In this document: in pieces, positions 8,171 through 17,091 of the stretch
How the letters are laid out: each line of letters begins with the position of its first letter
How positions within the stretch are numbered: the stretch's first letter is position 1
Assembly (NCBI RefSeq): GCF_017377795.1
Contig: NZ_JAFRDR010000012.1
Location: 62,001 to 126,000 of the forward strand
DNA length: 64,000 bases
Direction of reading: 5' to 3'
Source of the DNA: Williamsia soli
Lineage (GTDB): Bacteria; Actinomycetota; Actinomycetes; Mycobacteriales; Mycobacteriaceae
Notes under the pieces: generated by a model
Told to the model about the DNA's origin: nothing
Database searches by the model: none
The model's input: only the letters and a program-made list of their open reading frames with translations
Made by a program: the position numbers and the translations under genes

Positions 8171-9496
8171 GTGATGCCCCGTCCTGCTCAACGAGCACGG
8201 GTAACAGGAGCCAGGCTGGGGGCGGGCGCTCTGCTCACCCTGCTTGCGTCACTCATGTTTGCCGGACTCATGGGCTCAGGTATCGCAGCTGCGGCACCAG
8301 CCCCCACCACCGACGACACCGTGCGCGTCTTCGGAACCCTGCGCAATGGTTCCGAACCCGTTGCCGGCGTCAAGGTCGACGCGAAAGACGGGGCCGGCGC
8401 GATCGTCGAATCAGCCACCTCGTCGAACACGGGCACCTGGGAGGTGAACGTCCCGCCGGGCAACTACTCGGTGGTCATCGACAAGACCACGGTGCCGGAC
8501 GGCGTCGAGGTCCAGAAGGACACAGTCGACGTCGTCGTCGTCGAGGGTTCGCCGCGCCCGGTCATCTTCCTCTTCGGTGCCGAACGGTCCGCCAACGAGG
8601 TGTCCGCTGCGGAGGAACTGACGCGACTGGCGATCGACGGTCTTCGGTTCGGTCTCATCATCGCCATCTGTGGTGTGGGGCTGAGCCTGATCTTCGGTAC
8701 CACTGGCCTCACCAACTTCGCCCACGGCGAACTGGTGACCCTCGGCGCCGTGGTGGCCTGGTTCTTCAACGTGAAGATGGGCATCCAGCTCATACCCGCG
8801 ACCATTCTCGCGATCGTGGTCGGCATCGGCATCGGCATCTTGAACGAACTCGGGATTTGGCGACCGCTGCGACGACGCCGATCCGGACTCATCGCCATGC
8901 TGGTCGTCTCGATCGGTCTCGCGCTCGTCATGCGCTACCTGATCCTTATTTTCTTCTCCGATCGCGCCGAACCCTTCGACGACTACCAGGTGCAGAAGCA
9001 GATCGGTTCGGGCGCCTTCGCCATCACGCCGGTCAACCTCTGGTGCATCATCATCAGCCTCGTCGTGCTGGTCGCAGTGGCCGTCATGTTGCAGAAGACG
9101 CGAATCGGCAAGGCCATGCGCGCCGTCGCCGACAACCGCGACCTAGCGGCTTCATCAGGTATCAACGTGGACCGTGTCATCTTGTTCGTCTGGGCCATGG
9201 CCGGCGGGCTCGCGACCCTCGGTGGCGTGCTGTTCGCCATGTCCGAACTCGGCGGCCGCGTCCAATGGGAGATGGGTTTCAAGCTCTTGCTGCTCATGTT
9301 CGCGGGCATCACGCTCGGCGGACTCGGTACCGCCTACGGTGCGCTCCTCGGCTGTGTGATCGTCGGTCTGCTGGTGCAGCTCTCGACGTACTGGATCGAT
9401 CCCGATCTCAAGTACATCGGTGGTTTGCTCGTTCTCATCGTCATTCTCACCATCAGACCGCAGGGCATTCTCGGGTCCAAAGCGAGGATCGGCTGA
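8171..9496 (+). CDS. livH: Branched-chain amino acid ABC transporter permease LivH with secreted N-terminal domain
   Basis: A 441-residue fusion. Residues 1-42 look like a signal peptide (hydrophobic core TLLASLMFAGLMGSGIAAA, then AAPAP). Residues ~48-135 form an extracellular beta-sandwich of carboxypeptidase-regulatory type (VRVFGTLRNGSEPVAGVKVD...TGTWEVNVPPGNYSV). Residues ~150-440 are the LivH permease with its family signature (GLTNFAHGELVTLGA). Ordinary LivH proteins are ~300 residues and lack the front half. The GTG at 8171 has GGGAGG about 8 nt upstream. It is the first gene of livHMGF and three nucleotides separate it from livM. The exported domain presumably sits outside the membrane near the channel; its role is unknown. 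Confidence 0.9.
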   Translation: MMPRPAQRARVTGARLGAGALLTLLASLMFAGLMGSGIAAAAPAPTTDDTVRVFGTLRNGSEPVAGVKVDAKDGAGAIVESATSSNTGTWEVNVPPGNYSVVIDKTTVPDGVEVQKDTVDVVVVEGSPRPVIFLFGAERSANEVSAAEELTRLAIDGLRFGLIIAICGVGLSLIFGTTGLTNFAHGELVTLGAVVAWFFNVKMGIQLIPATILAIVVGIGIGILNELGIWRPLRRRRSGLIAMLVVSIGLALVMRYLILIFFSDRAEPFDDYQVQKQIGSGAFAITPVNLWCIIISLVVLVAVAVMLQKTRIGKAMRAVADNRDLAASSGINVDRVILFVWAMAGGLATLGGVLFAMSELGGRVQWEMGFKLLLLMFAGITLGGLGTAYGALLGCVIVGLLVQLSTYWIDPDLKYIGGLLVLIVILTIRPQGILGSKARIG

Positions 9497-9499
9497 CTC

Positions 9500-10489
9500 A
9501 TGGACATCATTTCCGCACTCCAGATCGCAATCGCTCAGCTGGTCGGTCCATCGGCGATCTTCTACGCGCTGCTGGCCATCGGCCTCAACCTGCACTTCGG
9601 CTACGCCGGACTGCTCAACTTCGGACAGATCGGCTTTGCCCTGCTCGGCGCCTACGGCGTGGGCATCATGGCCGAGAACTACGACCAGCCGTTGTGGATC
9701 GGCGCCATCGTCGGCATCGTCGCCGCCGGGGTTCTGGCCCTGGTACTCGGCTTCCCTACCCTGCGCCTGCGAGCGGACTATCTGGCGATCGTGACGATCG
9801 CTGCTTCAGAGATCCTGCGTCTGGTGTTCCGGTCGACTGCCGCTGACGATCTGACCCACTCCACCAACGGCATCTTCGGATACGCCTCCGGCTTCTTCGA
9901 GTACAGCCCGTTCGACAACGGCAAGCAGTACGACTTCTTCGGAGTCAAGTTCCAGGGCACCGATCTGTGGGCGATGGTGGTCGGCTGGGCGATCGTACTG
10001 CTGCTCTGCCTGCTGGTCTGGCTCTTGGTCCGCAGCCCGTGGGGTCGCGTCCTCAAGGCCGTCCGCGAGGATGAGGACGCCGCCCGCTCGCTCGGTAAGA
10101 ACGCCTACTTCTACAAGATGCAGGCACTGATCCTCGGCGGCTGCATCGGCGGTATTGCCGGCGTCTACAACGCGCTGCAGACGCAGTCGATCAACCCCGA
10201 CTTCTATTCGACGGCCCAGACGTTCTTCGCCTATGGAGCACTCATCCTCGGTGGCGCGGCAACAGTCTTCGGTCCGGTGGTAGGAGCCATGCTCTTCTGG
10301 TTCCTGCTGGCGATCCCCGATGCACTGCTGCGGCAGGTCACCTCCGGTCCCGACGCGTGGTTCGATCTGAGCCAGCAGCAGGTCGGCGCCATCCGTTACG
10401 TCTTGTTGGGATTGGCGATAGCCCTGATGATGGTCTTCAGACCGCAAGGAATTCTGGGCAACAAGCGGGAGGTGCAGCTCGATGCCTGA
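9500..10489 (+). CDS. livM: Branched-chain amino acid ABC transporter permease LivM
   Basis: A 329-residue second permease of the HAAT-type importer with about 8-9 membrane segments. LivM signatures are visible: HFGYAGLLNFGQIGFALLGAY near the N-terminus, an EAA-type cytoplasmic loop (AVREDEDAARSLGKN, about residues 188-202) that docks the ATPases, and FRPQGILG at the C-terminus. It follows livH by 3 nt and its stop codon overlaps the livG start by 8 bp, so the four genes are one transcript. Confidence 0.93.
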   Translation: MDIISALQIAIAQLVGPSAIFYALLAIGLNLHFGYAGLLNFGQIGFALLGAYGVGIMAENYDQPLWIGAIVGIVAAGVLALVLGFPTLRLRADYLAIVTIAASEILRLVFRSTAADDLTHSTNGIFGYASGFFEYSPFDNGKQYDFFGVKFQGTDLWAMVVGWAIVLLLCLLVWLLVRSPWGRVLKAVREDEDAARSLGKNAYFYKMQALILGGCIGGIAGVYNALQTQSINPDFYSTAQTFFAYGALILGGAATVFGPVVGAMLFWFLLAIPDALLRQVTSGPDAWFDLSQQQVGAIRYVLLGLAIALMMVFRPQGILGNKREVQLDA

Positions 10490-11597
10490 CGGACGCCACG
10501 TGAAAGACGGAGACAACTCCGGCGAGCCCGACCTGAGCGTCGACGCAGCCACCCTCACCACAGAGGCGGCCCCGGCCACGCTGGCGGAGTTGAAGGTGCT
10601 CGGCGCGGAAGAACGTGCCGCGATCTTTGCCGATGTGAGCCCGGAAGCCGGATCCAGCAAGCCCGATCCGATCATCACGGTTGACGGGATCACCCGTACC
10701 TTCGGCGGCCTCAAGGCGGTCGATGTGCACCACCTGGAGATCCAGCGCGGATGCATCACCGGTCTGATCGGACCCAACGGTGCCGGCAAGACCACGTTCT
10801 TCAACCTCATCACCGGTTTCGACAAACCTGACACCGGCACGTGGGAACTGAATGGTCACCCGATGGGACGGATTGTGCCGCACAAGGTGGCGCGCAACGG
10901 CATGGTTCGGACATTTCAGCTGACGAAGGCGTTGTCGAAACTCTCGGTGCTCGACAACGTTCGGCTCGGTGCCCGCCACCAAAAGGGCGAGCACATGTTC
11001 GCCGCGCTCGCGCCCTGGGTCTGGCGTAAGCAGGAGGCCGAAACGACCGAGCGCGCGTACGAATTGCTCAAGCGATTCAAGCTCGACACCAAGGCCGACG
11101 ACTACGCCGGCTCGCTGTCCGGTGGTCAGCGCAAGCTCCTGGAGATGGCACGTGCGTTGATGACCAATCCCGAGGTCGTCATGCTCGACGAGCCCATGGC
11201 CGGCGTGAACCCCGCGCTGACCCAGAGCCTGCTCGAACACATCAAGTCGTTGCGCGACGAAGGCATGAGTGTCGTGTTCGTCGAACACGACATGGACGTC
11301 ATCCGCGACATCAGCGACTGGGTGGTGGTGATGGCGCAGGGCAAGGTGATCGCCGAGTCGCTCCCCGAACGGCTCGGGGACAACGAGGCCGTCGTCGATG
11401 CGTATCTGGGCGGCCATCACGATCAGGCGCTCGAATTCGATGCTGACGGCAACCCTGTCGGCGAAACGGCGGCGTTGGCCGAGGAAGTCGAGGCCGCCAT
11501 GGAACAGACCCTGAAGGCAGGCGGTGATCTGTCGGAACCGATTGTTCCCACACGGGACACATCCCACGGCACCACGGACAGAAAGGACAAGGCATGA
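10482..11597 (+). CDS. livG: Branched-chain amino acid ABC transporter ATP-binding protein LivG
   Basis: A 371-residue ATPase with Walker A GPNGAGKTT (about residues 98-106), signature LSGGQRK, Walker B VVMLDEPMAG and an H-loop in VEHDMD. It has two unusual tails compared with typical LivG (~255 residues): an acidic ~65-residue N-terminus before the first strand, and a ~55-residue C-terminus after the C-terminal BCA-transporter motif (NEAVVDAYLGG). The tails are low in complexity and probably disordered. It overlaps livM by 8 bp and livF by 4 bp (ATGA). Confidence 0.92.
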   Translation: MPDGRHVKDGDNSGEPDLSVDAATLTTEAAPATLAELKVLGAEERAAIFADVSPEAGSSKPDPIITVDGITRTFGGLKAVDVHHLEIQRGCITGLIGPNGAGKTTFFNLITGFDKPDTGTWELNGHPMGRIVPHKVARNGMVRTFQLTKALSKLSVLDNVRLGARHQKGEHMFAALAPWVWRKQEAETTERAYELLKRFKLDTKADDYAGSLSGGQRKLLEMARALMTNPEVVMLDEPMAGVNPALTQSLLEHIKSLRDEGMSVVFVEHDMDVIRDISDWVVVMAQGKVIAESLPERLGDNEAVVDAYLGGHHDQALEFDADGNPVGETAALAEEVEAAMEQTLKAGGDLSEPIVPTRDTSHGTTDRKDKA

Positions 11598-12430
11598 GCG
11601 GTCCCGACATGTCCAAATCGGCTACAGCACAACCAGATAAGGGACTGACGCGCGCCGAACTGGCCGCGACTCCCGAGGTGCATCGCGAGCAGGCCGTCAA
11701 CGCGCTGCTGCGTGCCGACGACATCACCGCCGGCTACCTTCCCGGCATCAACATCCTCGAGGAGTGCAACTTCTACCTCGACGACGGTGAGATCGTCGGC
11801 ATCATCGGCCCCAACGGTGCCGGCAAATCGACGTTGCTCAAGACGCTGTTCGGGTTGATCCCCGTGCGCGTGGGCGCGGTCAGTTTGCGCGGGGAGAACA
11901 TCACCTCCGCCAAGGCGCACGTCTTGGTGACCAAAGGCGTCGGTTATGTGCCCCAGACGCTGAACGTCTTTCCGGCGCTGACCATCGAAGAAAACCTCGA
12001 GATGGGGATCTACCTGCGCCCGAAGAAGTTCAACGAACGTTTCGAGTTCGTGTCCGAACTCTTCCCGTTGCTGTCCGAGCGCCGCAAGGTCAAGGCAGGT
12101 GCGTTGTCCGGTGGCGAACGTCAGATGGTGGCCATGGGACGAGCGCTGATGATGGAGCCGTCGGTGCTGCTGCTCGACGAGCCTTCAGCCGGGTTGTCGC
12201 CGATGTTCCAGGACGAGGTCTTCATCCGCATCAAGAAGATCAACGCCACCGGCGTCTCGGTGATCTTGGTAGAGCAGAACGCCCGACGCTGCCTGCAGAT
12301 CTGTGACCGTGGCTACGTGCTCGATCAGGGCCGCAACGCCTACACCGACACAGGCCTCAACCTTGCCAACGACCCGAAGATCATCGAGCTGTACCTCGGT
12401 ACCCTCGCCGGAAGCTCTGAAAAGAAGTAG
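11594..12430 (+). CDS. livF: Branched-chain amino acid ABC transporter ATP-binding protein LivF
   Basis: A 278-residue ATPase that pairs with LivG. Walker A is GPNGAGKST (about residues 74-82), the signature is LSGGERQM, Walker B is VLLLDEPSAGLSP and the switch histidine is replaced in the LivF-typical VEQNARRCL. The final segment EIIELYLG-type (KIIELYLG) is family-typical. The ATG overlaps the livG stop. A strong terminator follows the gene. Confidence 0.93.
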   Translation: MSGPDMSKSATAQPDKGLTRAELAATPEVHREQAVNALLRADDITAGYLPGINILEECNFYLDDGEIVGIIGPNGAGKSTLLKTLFGLIPVRVGAVSLRGENITSAKAHVLVTKGVGYVPQTLNVFPALTIEENLEMGIYLRPKKFNERFEFVSELFPLLSERRKVKAGALSGGERQMVAMGRALMMEPSVLLLDEPSAGLSPMFQDEVFIRIKKINATGVSVILVEQNARRCLQICDRGYVLDQGRNAYTDTGLNLANDPKIIELYLGTLAGSSEKK

Positions 12431-12464
12431 CCCAGAACGCCTTTCGAAGCCTTCACAAACAGCA

Positions 12465-12498
12465 GGGAGGCCCGGACCTTTCGGTCCGGGCCTCCCTG
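12465..12498 (+). terminator. Bidirectional terminator between livF and livK
   Basis: A perfect 15-bp stem (AGGGAGGCCCGGACC pairing with its complement at 12484-12498) with the 4-nt loop TTTC. It lies between two convergent genes and can serve both. No U-tract follows, as is common in actinomycete terminators. Confidence 0.8.
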
Positions 12499-12526
12499 GT
12501 GCGTTCAGTCAGGCGATGTCAGGACA

Positions 12527-13846
12527 TCAGTTGTCCGAAACCACCTTGTAGTCGGCGACCGGATCGATCAACTTGTTGTTGCCGTCGAACTCGAGTACGC
12601 CATACGAGCCGATGGACGGCTCGCCTGCGGTCACGAACGCGAGTTCGCCGGTGACACCGTCATAGTCGATGTCGGTGCCCGCCTTGACCAACGCCAAGCA
12701 CTCCGCGTACGTGGTGCACTTGGTGCCGTCCTTGGTCACGCCGTTGATCTCCGAGGCGATGGCCATACCGTTGGTCGACTTCGCGATCTCCGCGGCGAGA
12801 GCTGAGATGACAGTGGCGTCGTAGCTCTCCTGTGCGTAGTTGAAGTCGATGAGGGCCGGGTCGACTGCCTTGAGCCGGGCTGCAAAGTCAGGTCCCAGCG
12901 CGGTCAGCGGCGCTGTGCCCTTCATACCCTCGAGGATGCCGGGTCCAACGGATTCACCCAGAGCGTTGCCCATGTTGCCGTCGACGCCGAAGACGAGCTT
13001 GTCCTTCGGTCCGATCTGGACCTCGTTCATGCGGGTGATGATCTTGGCGCTCTCCTCGAACCCGATGACTGCGATGCCGTCCGGGTTGAAGTTCTTCACC
13101 TGGTCGACCTCAGCATTGAAGGACTGCGCGTTGGGGTCGTAGATGATTTTCTGGATCTGGTCCGACGGAATGCCGGCAGCCTCCAGGTCGGCGACGGTGT
13201 TGTCGGCCAGGCCGGTTCCGTACGGATCGTTCATCGCCAGGATGGAGACGCGCTGAACACCGCCTTCAGCGATCACCTGAGCCAGGGCCTGCGCCTGCAG
13301 CGTGTCGGCAGGGGCGGTACGGAAGTACATGCCCTTGTCCTTGTAGCAGGTGAACTCGTCCGAGGTGTTGGCCGGCGAGAACATGACTGCTCCAGCGCTG
13401 GCGATCTTGTCGATGACCTTGAGGGACACCGAGGACGATGCCGCACCGATGATGACCTGGGTGCCGGCCGCGAGCTCGCGGTCGACAGTGGCGCTCGCGG
13501 TATCCGTGGTGGTGTCGCCGGAGTCGCCGTTGACTTCTTCAACGGGCTTGTCCAGCACGCCGCCTGCGGCGTTGATGTCGTTGACCGCCAGCGTGACGCC
13601 CGCGAACTCGGGCGGGCCGAGGAACGCCAGGCTGCCGGTCGCAGGAAGCAAGGTGCCGATCTTCAGGGGATTCGTGCTGACCGGGCCAGGGGTGGCCTGA
13701 TCGACGTTGTCGCCGCAATCTGCGGTGGCTGTCGTGGTCTCGCTCGACGACGAATCTTCGGAATCGTCTGAACTGCTACACCCGGCCAATGCCAAGGCGG
13801 CAACAGCCGCTGCGACTGTTCCCCTCAAGAGATATCTGTGGGCCAT
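12527..13846 (-). CDS. livK: Branched-chain amino acid ABC transporter substrate-binding lipoprotein
   Basis: A 439-residue secreted lipoprotein. The signal peptide ends in the lipobox LALAGC (Cys at about residue 22), followed by a Ser/Asp/Glu-rich linker. The mature part is a type I periplasmic-binding fold (LKIGTLLPATGSLAFLGPPEFAGVTLAVNDINAAGG, then the VIIGAASSSVS ligand loop). The ATG at 13846 is preceded by GAGGAG at 7-nt spacing; a TTG just before it is less likely. It is convergent with livHMGF rather than in the operon, so receptor and translocator are expressed from separate promoters. Confidence 0.9.
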   Translation of the reverse strand: MAHRYLLRGTVAAAVAALALAGCSSSDDSEDSSSSETTTATADCGDNVDQATPGPVSTNPLKIGTLLPATGSLAFLGPPEFAGVTLAVNDINAAGGVLDKPVEEVNGDSGDTTTDTASATVDRELAAGTQVIIGAASSSVSLKVIDKIASAGAVMFSPANTSDEFTCYKDKGMYFRTAPADTLQAQALAQVIAEGGVQRVSILAMNDPYGTGLADNTVADLEAAGIPSDQIQKIIYDPNAQSFNAEVDQVKNFNPDGIAVIGFEESAKIITRMNEVQIGPKDKLVFGVDGNMGNALGESVGPGILEGMKGTAPLTALGPDFAARLKAVDPALIDFNYAQESYDATVISALAAEIAKSTNGMAIASEINGVTKDGTKCTTYAECLALVKAGTDIDYDGVTGELAFVTAGEPSIGSYGVLEFDGNNKLIDPVADYKVVSDN

Positions 13847-14090
13847 CAATATTCTCCTCGCGGTAAATCACTCGAGCGCGGCGCGACTTTTAACGACGCA
13901 TACGACCGCCACTCGCTCGGGTAAAGCTAGCGCGATCGTGTTGCCCACGAGTAACGTTCGTGAAACTCCGATGACGTCCGCCCAGGCTGTGACCAGATCG
14001 AGACCAACGTGCTGTTGCGGCTGTCGCAACAGGGCTCGTCGCGCCCGGCTCATAGCCAGGCAAGGTGCCGTGAAGACATTGCCCGGCAGG

Positions 14091-14720
14091 CTATTTGGCC
14101 TTCGTGCCCAAAGTCTCGATGACTACTTCAGCAACCGCCTTCATGGTGGTCCTGCGGTCCATCGCCGCACGCTGGATCCACTTGAAGGCCTCGGGTTCGG
14201 TAAACGCATGCGTCTGCATCAAAATGCCCTTTGCGCGTTCGACCAATTTCCGGATCTCCAGACGCTCCGTCAGATCCGCAACGTCCGCTTCGAGTAGATG
14301 GAGCTCGGTATAGCGACTGACCGCCACCTCGATCGCCGGCACCAGGTCCGCCTTCGTGAACGGTTTCACGAGGTAGGCCATCGCACCGGCGTCGCGCGCC
14401 TTCTCCACGAATTCACGCTGACTGAACGCGGTCAGCATCACAACCGCGGACAGCCGCTTGCTTGCGATCTCTGCCGCGGCATCGATGCCGTCGCGGACCG
14501 GCATCTTCACGTCCATGATCACCAGATCAGGTCGGAGTTCTTCAGTGAGGTCGACGGCCACCTGACCGTTTGGGGCCTCCCCGACGACGTCGTAGCCCTC
14601 TTCACGGAGCATCTCGATGAGGTCCATCCGGATGAGCGAGTCATCTTCGGCGACCAAAACCCGTCGCGTCACGGGCGTCGACTCCTCGGCCTTGGCTGCG
14701 CTTGCGTCCGTCGTCGCCAT
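14091..14720 (-). CDS. pdtaR: Response regulator with ANTAR RNA-binding output domain (PdtaR type)
   Basis: A 209-residue protein with a receiver domain (about 19-135): acidic pocket AEDDS, phosphoacceptor Asp in DLVIMDVKMP, Thr/Ala in VMLTAFS and Lys in YLVKPF. The C-terminal ANTAR domain (about 145-205) has the conserved VERAKGILM and A...W segments. ANTAR proteins bind paired RNA hairpins to prevent transcription termination. The length and sequence fit mycobacterial PdtaR (Rv1626, 205 residues), partner of the kinase PdtaS, which is not in the window. The ATG at 14720 has GGAGGTGGG upstream; an in-frame start 39 nt earlier lacks one. Confidence 0.92.
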   Translation of the reverse strand: MATTDASAAKAEESTPVTRRVLVAEDDSLIRMDLIEMLREEGYDVVGEAPNGQVAVDLTEELRPDLVIMDVKMPVRDGIDAAAEIASKRLSAVVMLTAFSQREFVEKARDAGAMAYLVKPFTKADLVPAIEVAVSRYTELHLLEADVADLTERLEIRKLVERAKGILMQTHAFTEPEAFKWIQRAAMDRRTTMKAVAEVVIETLGTKAK

Positions 14721-14865
14721 CGGTCCCACCTCCACGTTGAAATGCCTGCCCACTGGCACGCCCGGCCAGGGCTTTCACCCCCGCCACTTGCACCACGATA
14801 GGACGCAACAGTACCGGTTGGATTCTCACCGGGCTCGTCATCTAAAGTGACCTCTGCAGGAAGAC

Positions 14866-14939
14866 GCCCCCGTAGCCCAATTGGCAGAGGCAACGGATTC
14901 AAAACCCGTCCAGTGTCAGTTCGAGTCTGACCGGGGGCA
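14866..14939 (+). tRNA. tRNA-Leu (anticodon CAA), short variable arm
   Basis: A 74-nt cloverleaf: acceptor GCCCCCG (14866-14872) pairs with CGGGGGC (14932-14938), discriminator A at 14939; the T arm is GTCAG-TTCGAGT-CTGAC. The anticodon loop is TTCAAAA, giving CAA (Leu, UUG codons). The closing base pair of the anticodon stem is an A-C mismatch. Only about five bases form the variable loop, although leucine tRNAs usually have a long variable arm. CCA is not fully encoded (CCG follows). From memory, the M. tuberculosis leuX tRNA is likewise 74 nt. Confidence 0.9.
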
Positions 14940-15012
14940 CCGAGCAACCTCTATGCCGCAACCCGCTTCATGTCCTGCATTAGTCGTATATCCCCCATCA
15001 GCGCTCGCCGCC

Positions 15013-15028
15013 GCGTTCCGCGGAGCGC
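15013..15028. repeat. Left copy of a 16-bp near-palindrome flanking the HNH gene
   Basis: GCGTTCCGCGGAGCGC. Its exact reverse complement occurs at 16508-16523 immediately after the HNH gene stop codon. Each copy is itself a palindrome except for one base pair. The two copies bracket the 13E12-type gene. Confidence 0.7.
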
Positions 15029-15101
15029 ACCGCAACCTCATTGTCGGTGGGTCCGGCTACTGTCACCGCAGAACTGAATCAGGGGTCATCAGGGGGCAGA
15101 A

Positions 15102-16505
15102 GTGTCGGTCAACGCAATCGAGTCGCAACCGTTCGGAGTGGTGTACGGGTCATCGAACATCTTCGACACAGCCGATCCCGCAGGGCTATCGGACGTTCAA
15201 CTCACCGAACGAGTCGTCGGATACGCCAGTCAGATCGCGGCCCTGACCGCACAGTTCTTCGACCTGCTCGTCGAGTTCGACAACCGCGGGGTCTGGAACG
15301 GCGAAGGAATCCGTTCCTGCCCACAATGGCTCTCCTGGCGCACCGGACTGTCATTACGCACCGCCCAAGACCACCTGCGCATCGCCCACGCACTCATCGA
15401 GCTGCCACACCTGCACACGGCATTCCACGACGGGCGGCTGTCGTACTCGAAGGTCCGCGCGCTGACCCGCGTCGCCACCATCGACCGCGAACAAGAATTG
15501 CTGTCGGTAGCGCTGTCAGCAACGGCGGCACAGGTCGAGCATCTCGTTCGATCCATCAAACACATCGACCACCGCGACGACGACAGTGCAACGAAACCAG
15601 CCGAATCCGACGCCCGGTGGCGGTGGAACGACGACGGAACACTGTCGGTGACCATGCGACTGCGACCCATCGACGGCGCCCGACTTCTCGCCGGCGTCGT
15701 GCGCAGTGAATACGAACGCACCCGCACCTGCACCGATCCTGATCTTCCTACGGAAGTCCCGGACAGTGCGCCCACCGATACCGCTACGCCGAAACCAGAT
15801 CTCTGGCGGCATGTGCCCTCCAACATCGCCGAGGCGGTCGTCGCAATGGCCGACTCGGTCGCGACCATGATCGACATGCCCGAGTTCGCGCCCGGAGCCG
15901 AAATCGTGATCCACACCGATGCCGAGGACGCCGAGACCGAACCGCACCTCGACGGTGGTCCGGCGGTCTCGGAAACCAAGACAGATGAGGCGGCATGCGG
16001 TGGGTCAATACGCACCGTCAGACACCGGCGCGACAAGACTGGCAAGTTGGGTGTGGCGATGACCTGGGGTCGCAAACGCCGCCTACCCACCCGGTCATTG
16101 CTCCGCGCACTGTTCGAACGAGACCGCGGGTGCCGGCACCCGGGCTGCGGTCGCACCCGACACCTGCACGCCCACCACGTCCGCTTCTGGCGCAACGGCG
16201 GCACCACCGACCCGGACAACCTGATCCTGTTGTGTTCTACCCACCACCGCGCACTCCACCACGGCGAGTTCACCATCACCGCACTCGGACACCAGCGGTT
16301 CACCTTCCACCGCACCGACGGCTCGTTGATCGAGACCGCCCCCGCAACAACAACTCCCACCGGCTGGCAACCCGACCCGAAAATCGCACCAGACGCAGTC
16401 GAACCCGTCGGCGGCGGACGCCTCGACCTCGGCTACACCACCGAAGTCCTTTACGCCATCTGGGAACTGCGCACCACACAGCACGAACAACCCATCGCCG
16501 CCTGA
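15102..16505 (+). CDS. DUF222 / HNH endonuclease (13E12 repeat family) protein
   Basis: A 467-residue protein. The N-terminal ~300 residues are the DUF222 domain (QIAALTAQFFDLLVEFDNRGVW, then CPQWLSWRTGLSLRTAQDHLRIA). The C-terminal part (about 345-392) is an HNH nuclease with C..H..C zinc ligands (CRHPGCGRTR), HLHAHHV, and LCSTHHRALHH. These genes are multicopy in mycolic-acid actinomycetes and behave like mobile or recombination-prone elements. The GTG at 15102 is preceded by AGGGGG. It lies 160 bp from tRNA-Leu and is flanked by matched near-palindromes. All HNH residues are present, so nuclease activity is plausible; the target is unknown. Confidence 0.88.
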   Translation: MSVNAIESQPFGVVYGSSNIFDTADPAGLSDVQLTERVVGYASQIAALTAQFFDLLVEFDNRGVWNGEGIRSCPQWLSWRTGLSLRTAQDHLRIAHALIELPHLHTAFHDGRLSYSKVRALTRVATIDREQELLSVALSATAAQVEHLVRSIKHIDHRDDDSATKPAESDARWRWNDDGTLSVTMRLRPIDGARLLAGVVRSEYERTRTCTDPDLPTEVPDSAPTDTATPKPDLWRHVPSNIAEAVVAMADSVATMIDMPEFAPGAEIVIHTDAEDAETEPHLDGGPAVSETKTDEAACGGSIRTVRHRRDKTGKLGVAMTWGRKRRLPTRSLLRALFERDRGCRHPGCGRTRHLHAHHVRFWRNGGTTDPDNLILLCSTHHRALHHGEFTITALGHQRFTFHRTDGSLIETAPATTTPTGWQPDPKIAPDAVEPVGGGRLDLGYTTEVLYAIWELRTTQHEQPIAA

Positions 16506-16507
16506 CG

Positions 16508-16523
16508 GCGCTCCGCGGAACGC
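16508..16523. repeat. Right copy of the 16-bp near-palindrome flanking the HNH gene
   Basis: GCGCTCCGCGGAACGC, the exact reverse complement of 15013-15028, starting 2 nt after the stop codon of the HNH gene. It could mark an element boundary, a target site, or a weak hairpin at the transcript end. No U-tract follows. Confidence 0.7.
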
Positions 16524-16746
16524 ATTGAACCCTGCCGATTGGTCTTGGTATGTCGTGGACGTCAGCGCTATTGGCCCTTAGCAGCTCTGACCAGCTTCCG
16601 TGCCAAATACCTCCGACAGCTCGAAGGGCACGCACCACCTTCATCTACGCGCCGATTCCTCGTCGCAGAGAGCACCAGTCGATCACTTCGGCCGGTGTCG
16701 AGGGGCGTCAGCCAGTGGCGGGTGCTATGGGGATGGTCACCGACAC

Positions 16747-17091
16747 TCACCCCACCCATCCCGGCGACGAAACTGGGCGACAGGAAATCGCGGCCTTCTC
16801 CATGGCGAGGTTGGTCCGAGCCAGAGCCAGATAGCGCAGCGCCAATTCCACGCCTGATATGTACCCCGCGTCGTATTCGGGGTCACGCTTTGTGGCCGTG
16901 ATGATCTCATCGGTCAACCGCGCTTCAATTGCTTGCAGGATCGCCTTCTCACGACGGCGGTCCCGGCGTCTACTCGGTACCGAGGCGTCGGTGTGACCGG
17001 CCTCGCCCGACGGTCCAGACGCGTGGTGGTCGAGAAGTGCTCGTGCAGTGCGGCCAGCACCTCGGCGAGTGTTCGATTGCGTGGACCGGGG
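16747..17091 (-). pseudogene. Frame-disrupted small gene of unknown function
   Basis: Two minus-strand frames look coding in sequence. An ATG at 17099 begins MLDPGPRNRTLAEVLAALHE, but about 30 residues in, its composition turns shadow-like, ending at 16914. From roughly 17000 to 16747 another frame has well-formed protein composition (REKAILQAIEARLTDEII, then DAGYISGVELALRYLALA) but has no ATG or GTG start. A one-frame shift around 16990-17080 would join them into one ~115-residue helical protein. Its natural start overlaps the stop of the small upstream gene (ATGCTTGA). This suggests a frameshifted pseudogene, programmed shift or sequencing error. No family is recognised. Confidence 0.35.
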
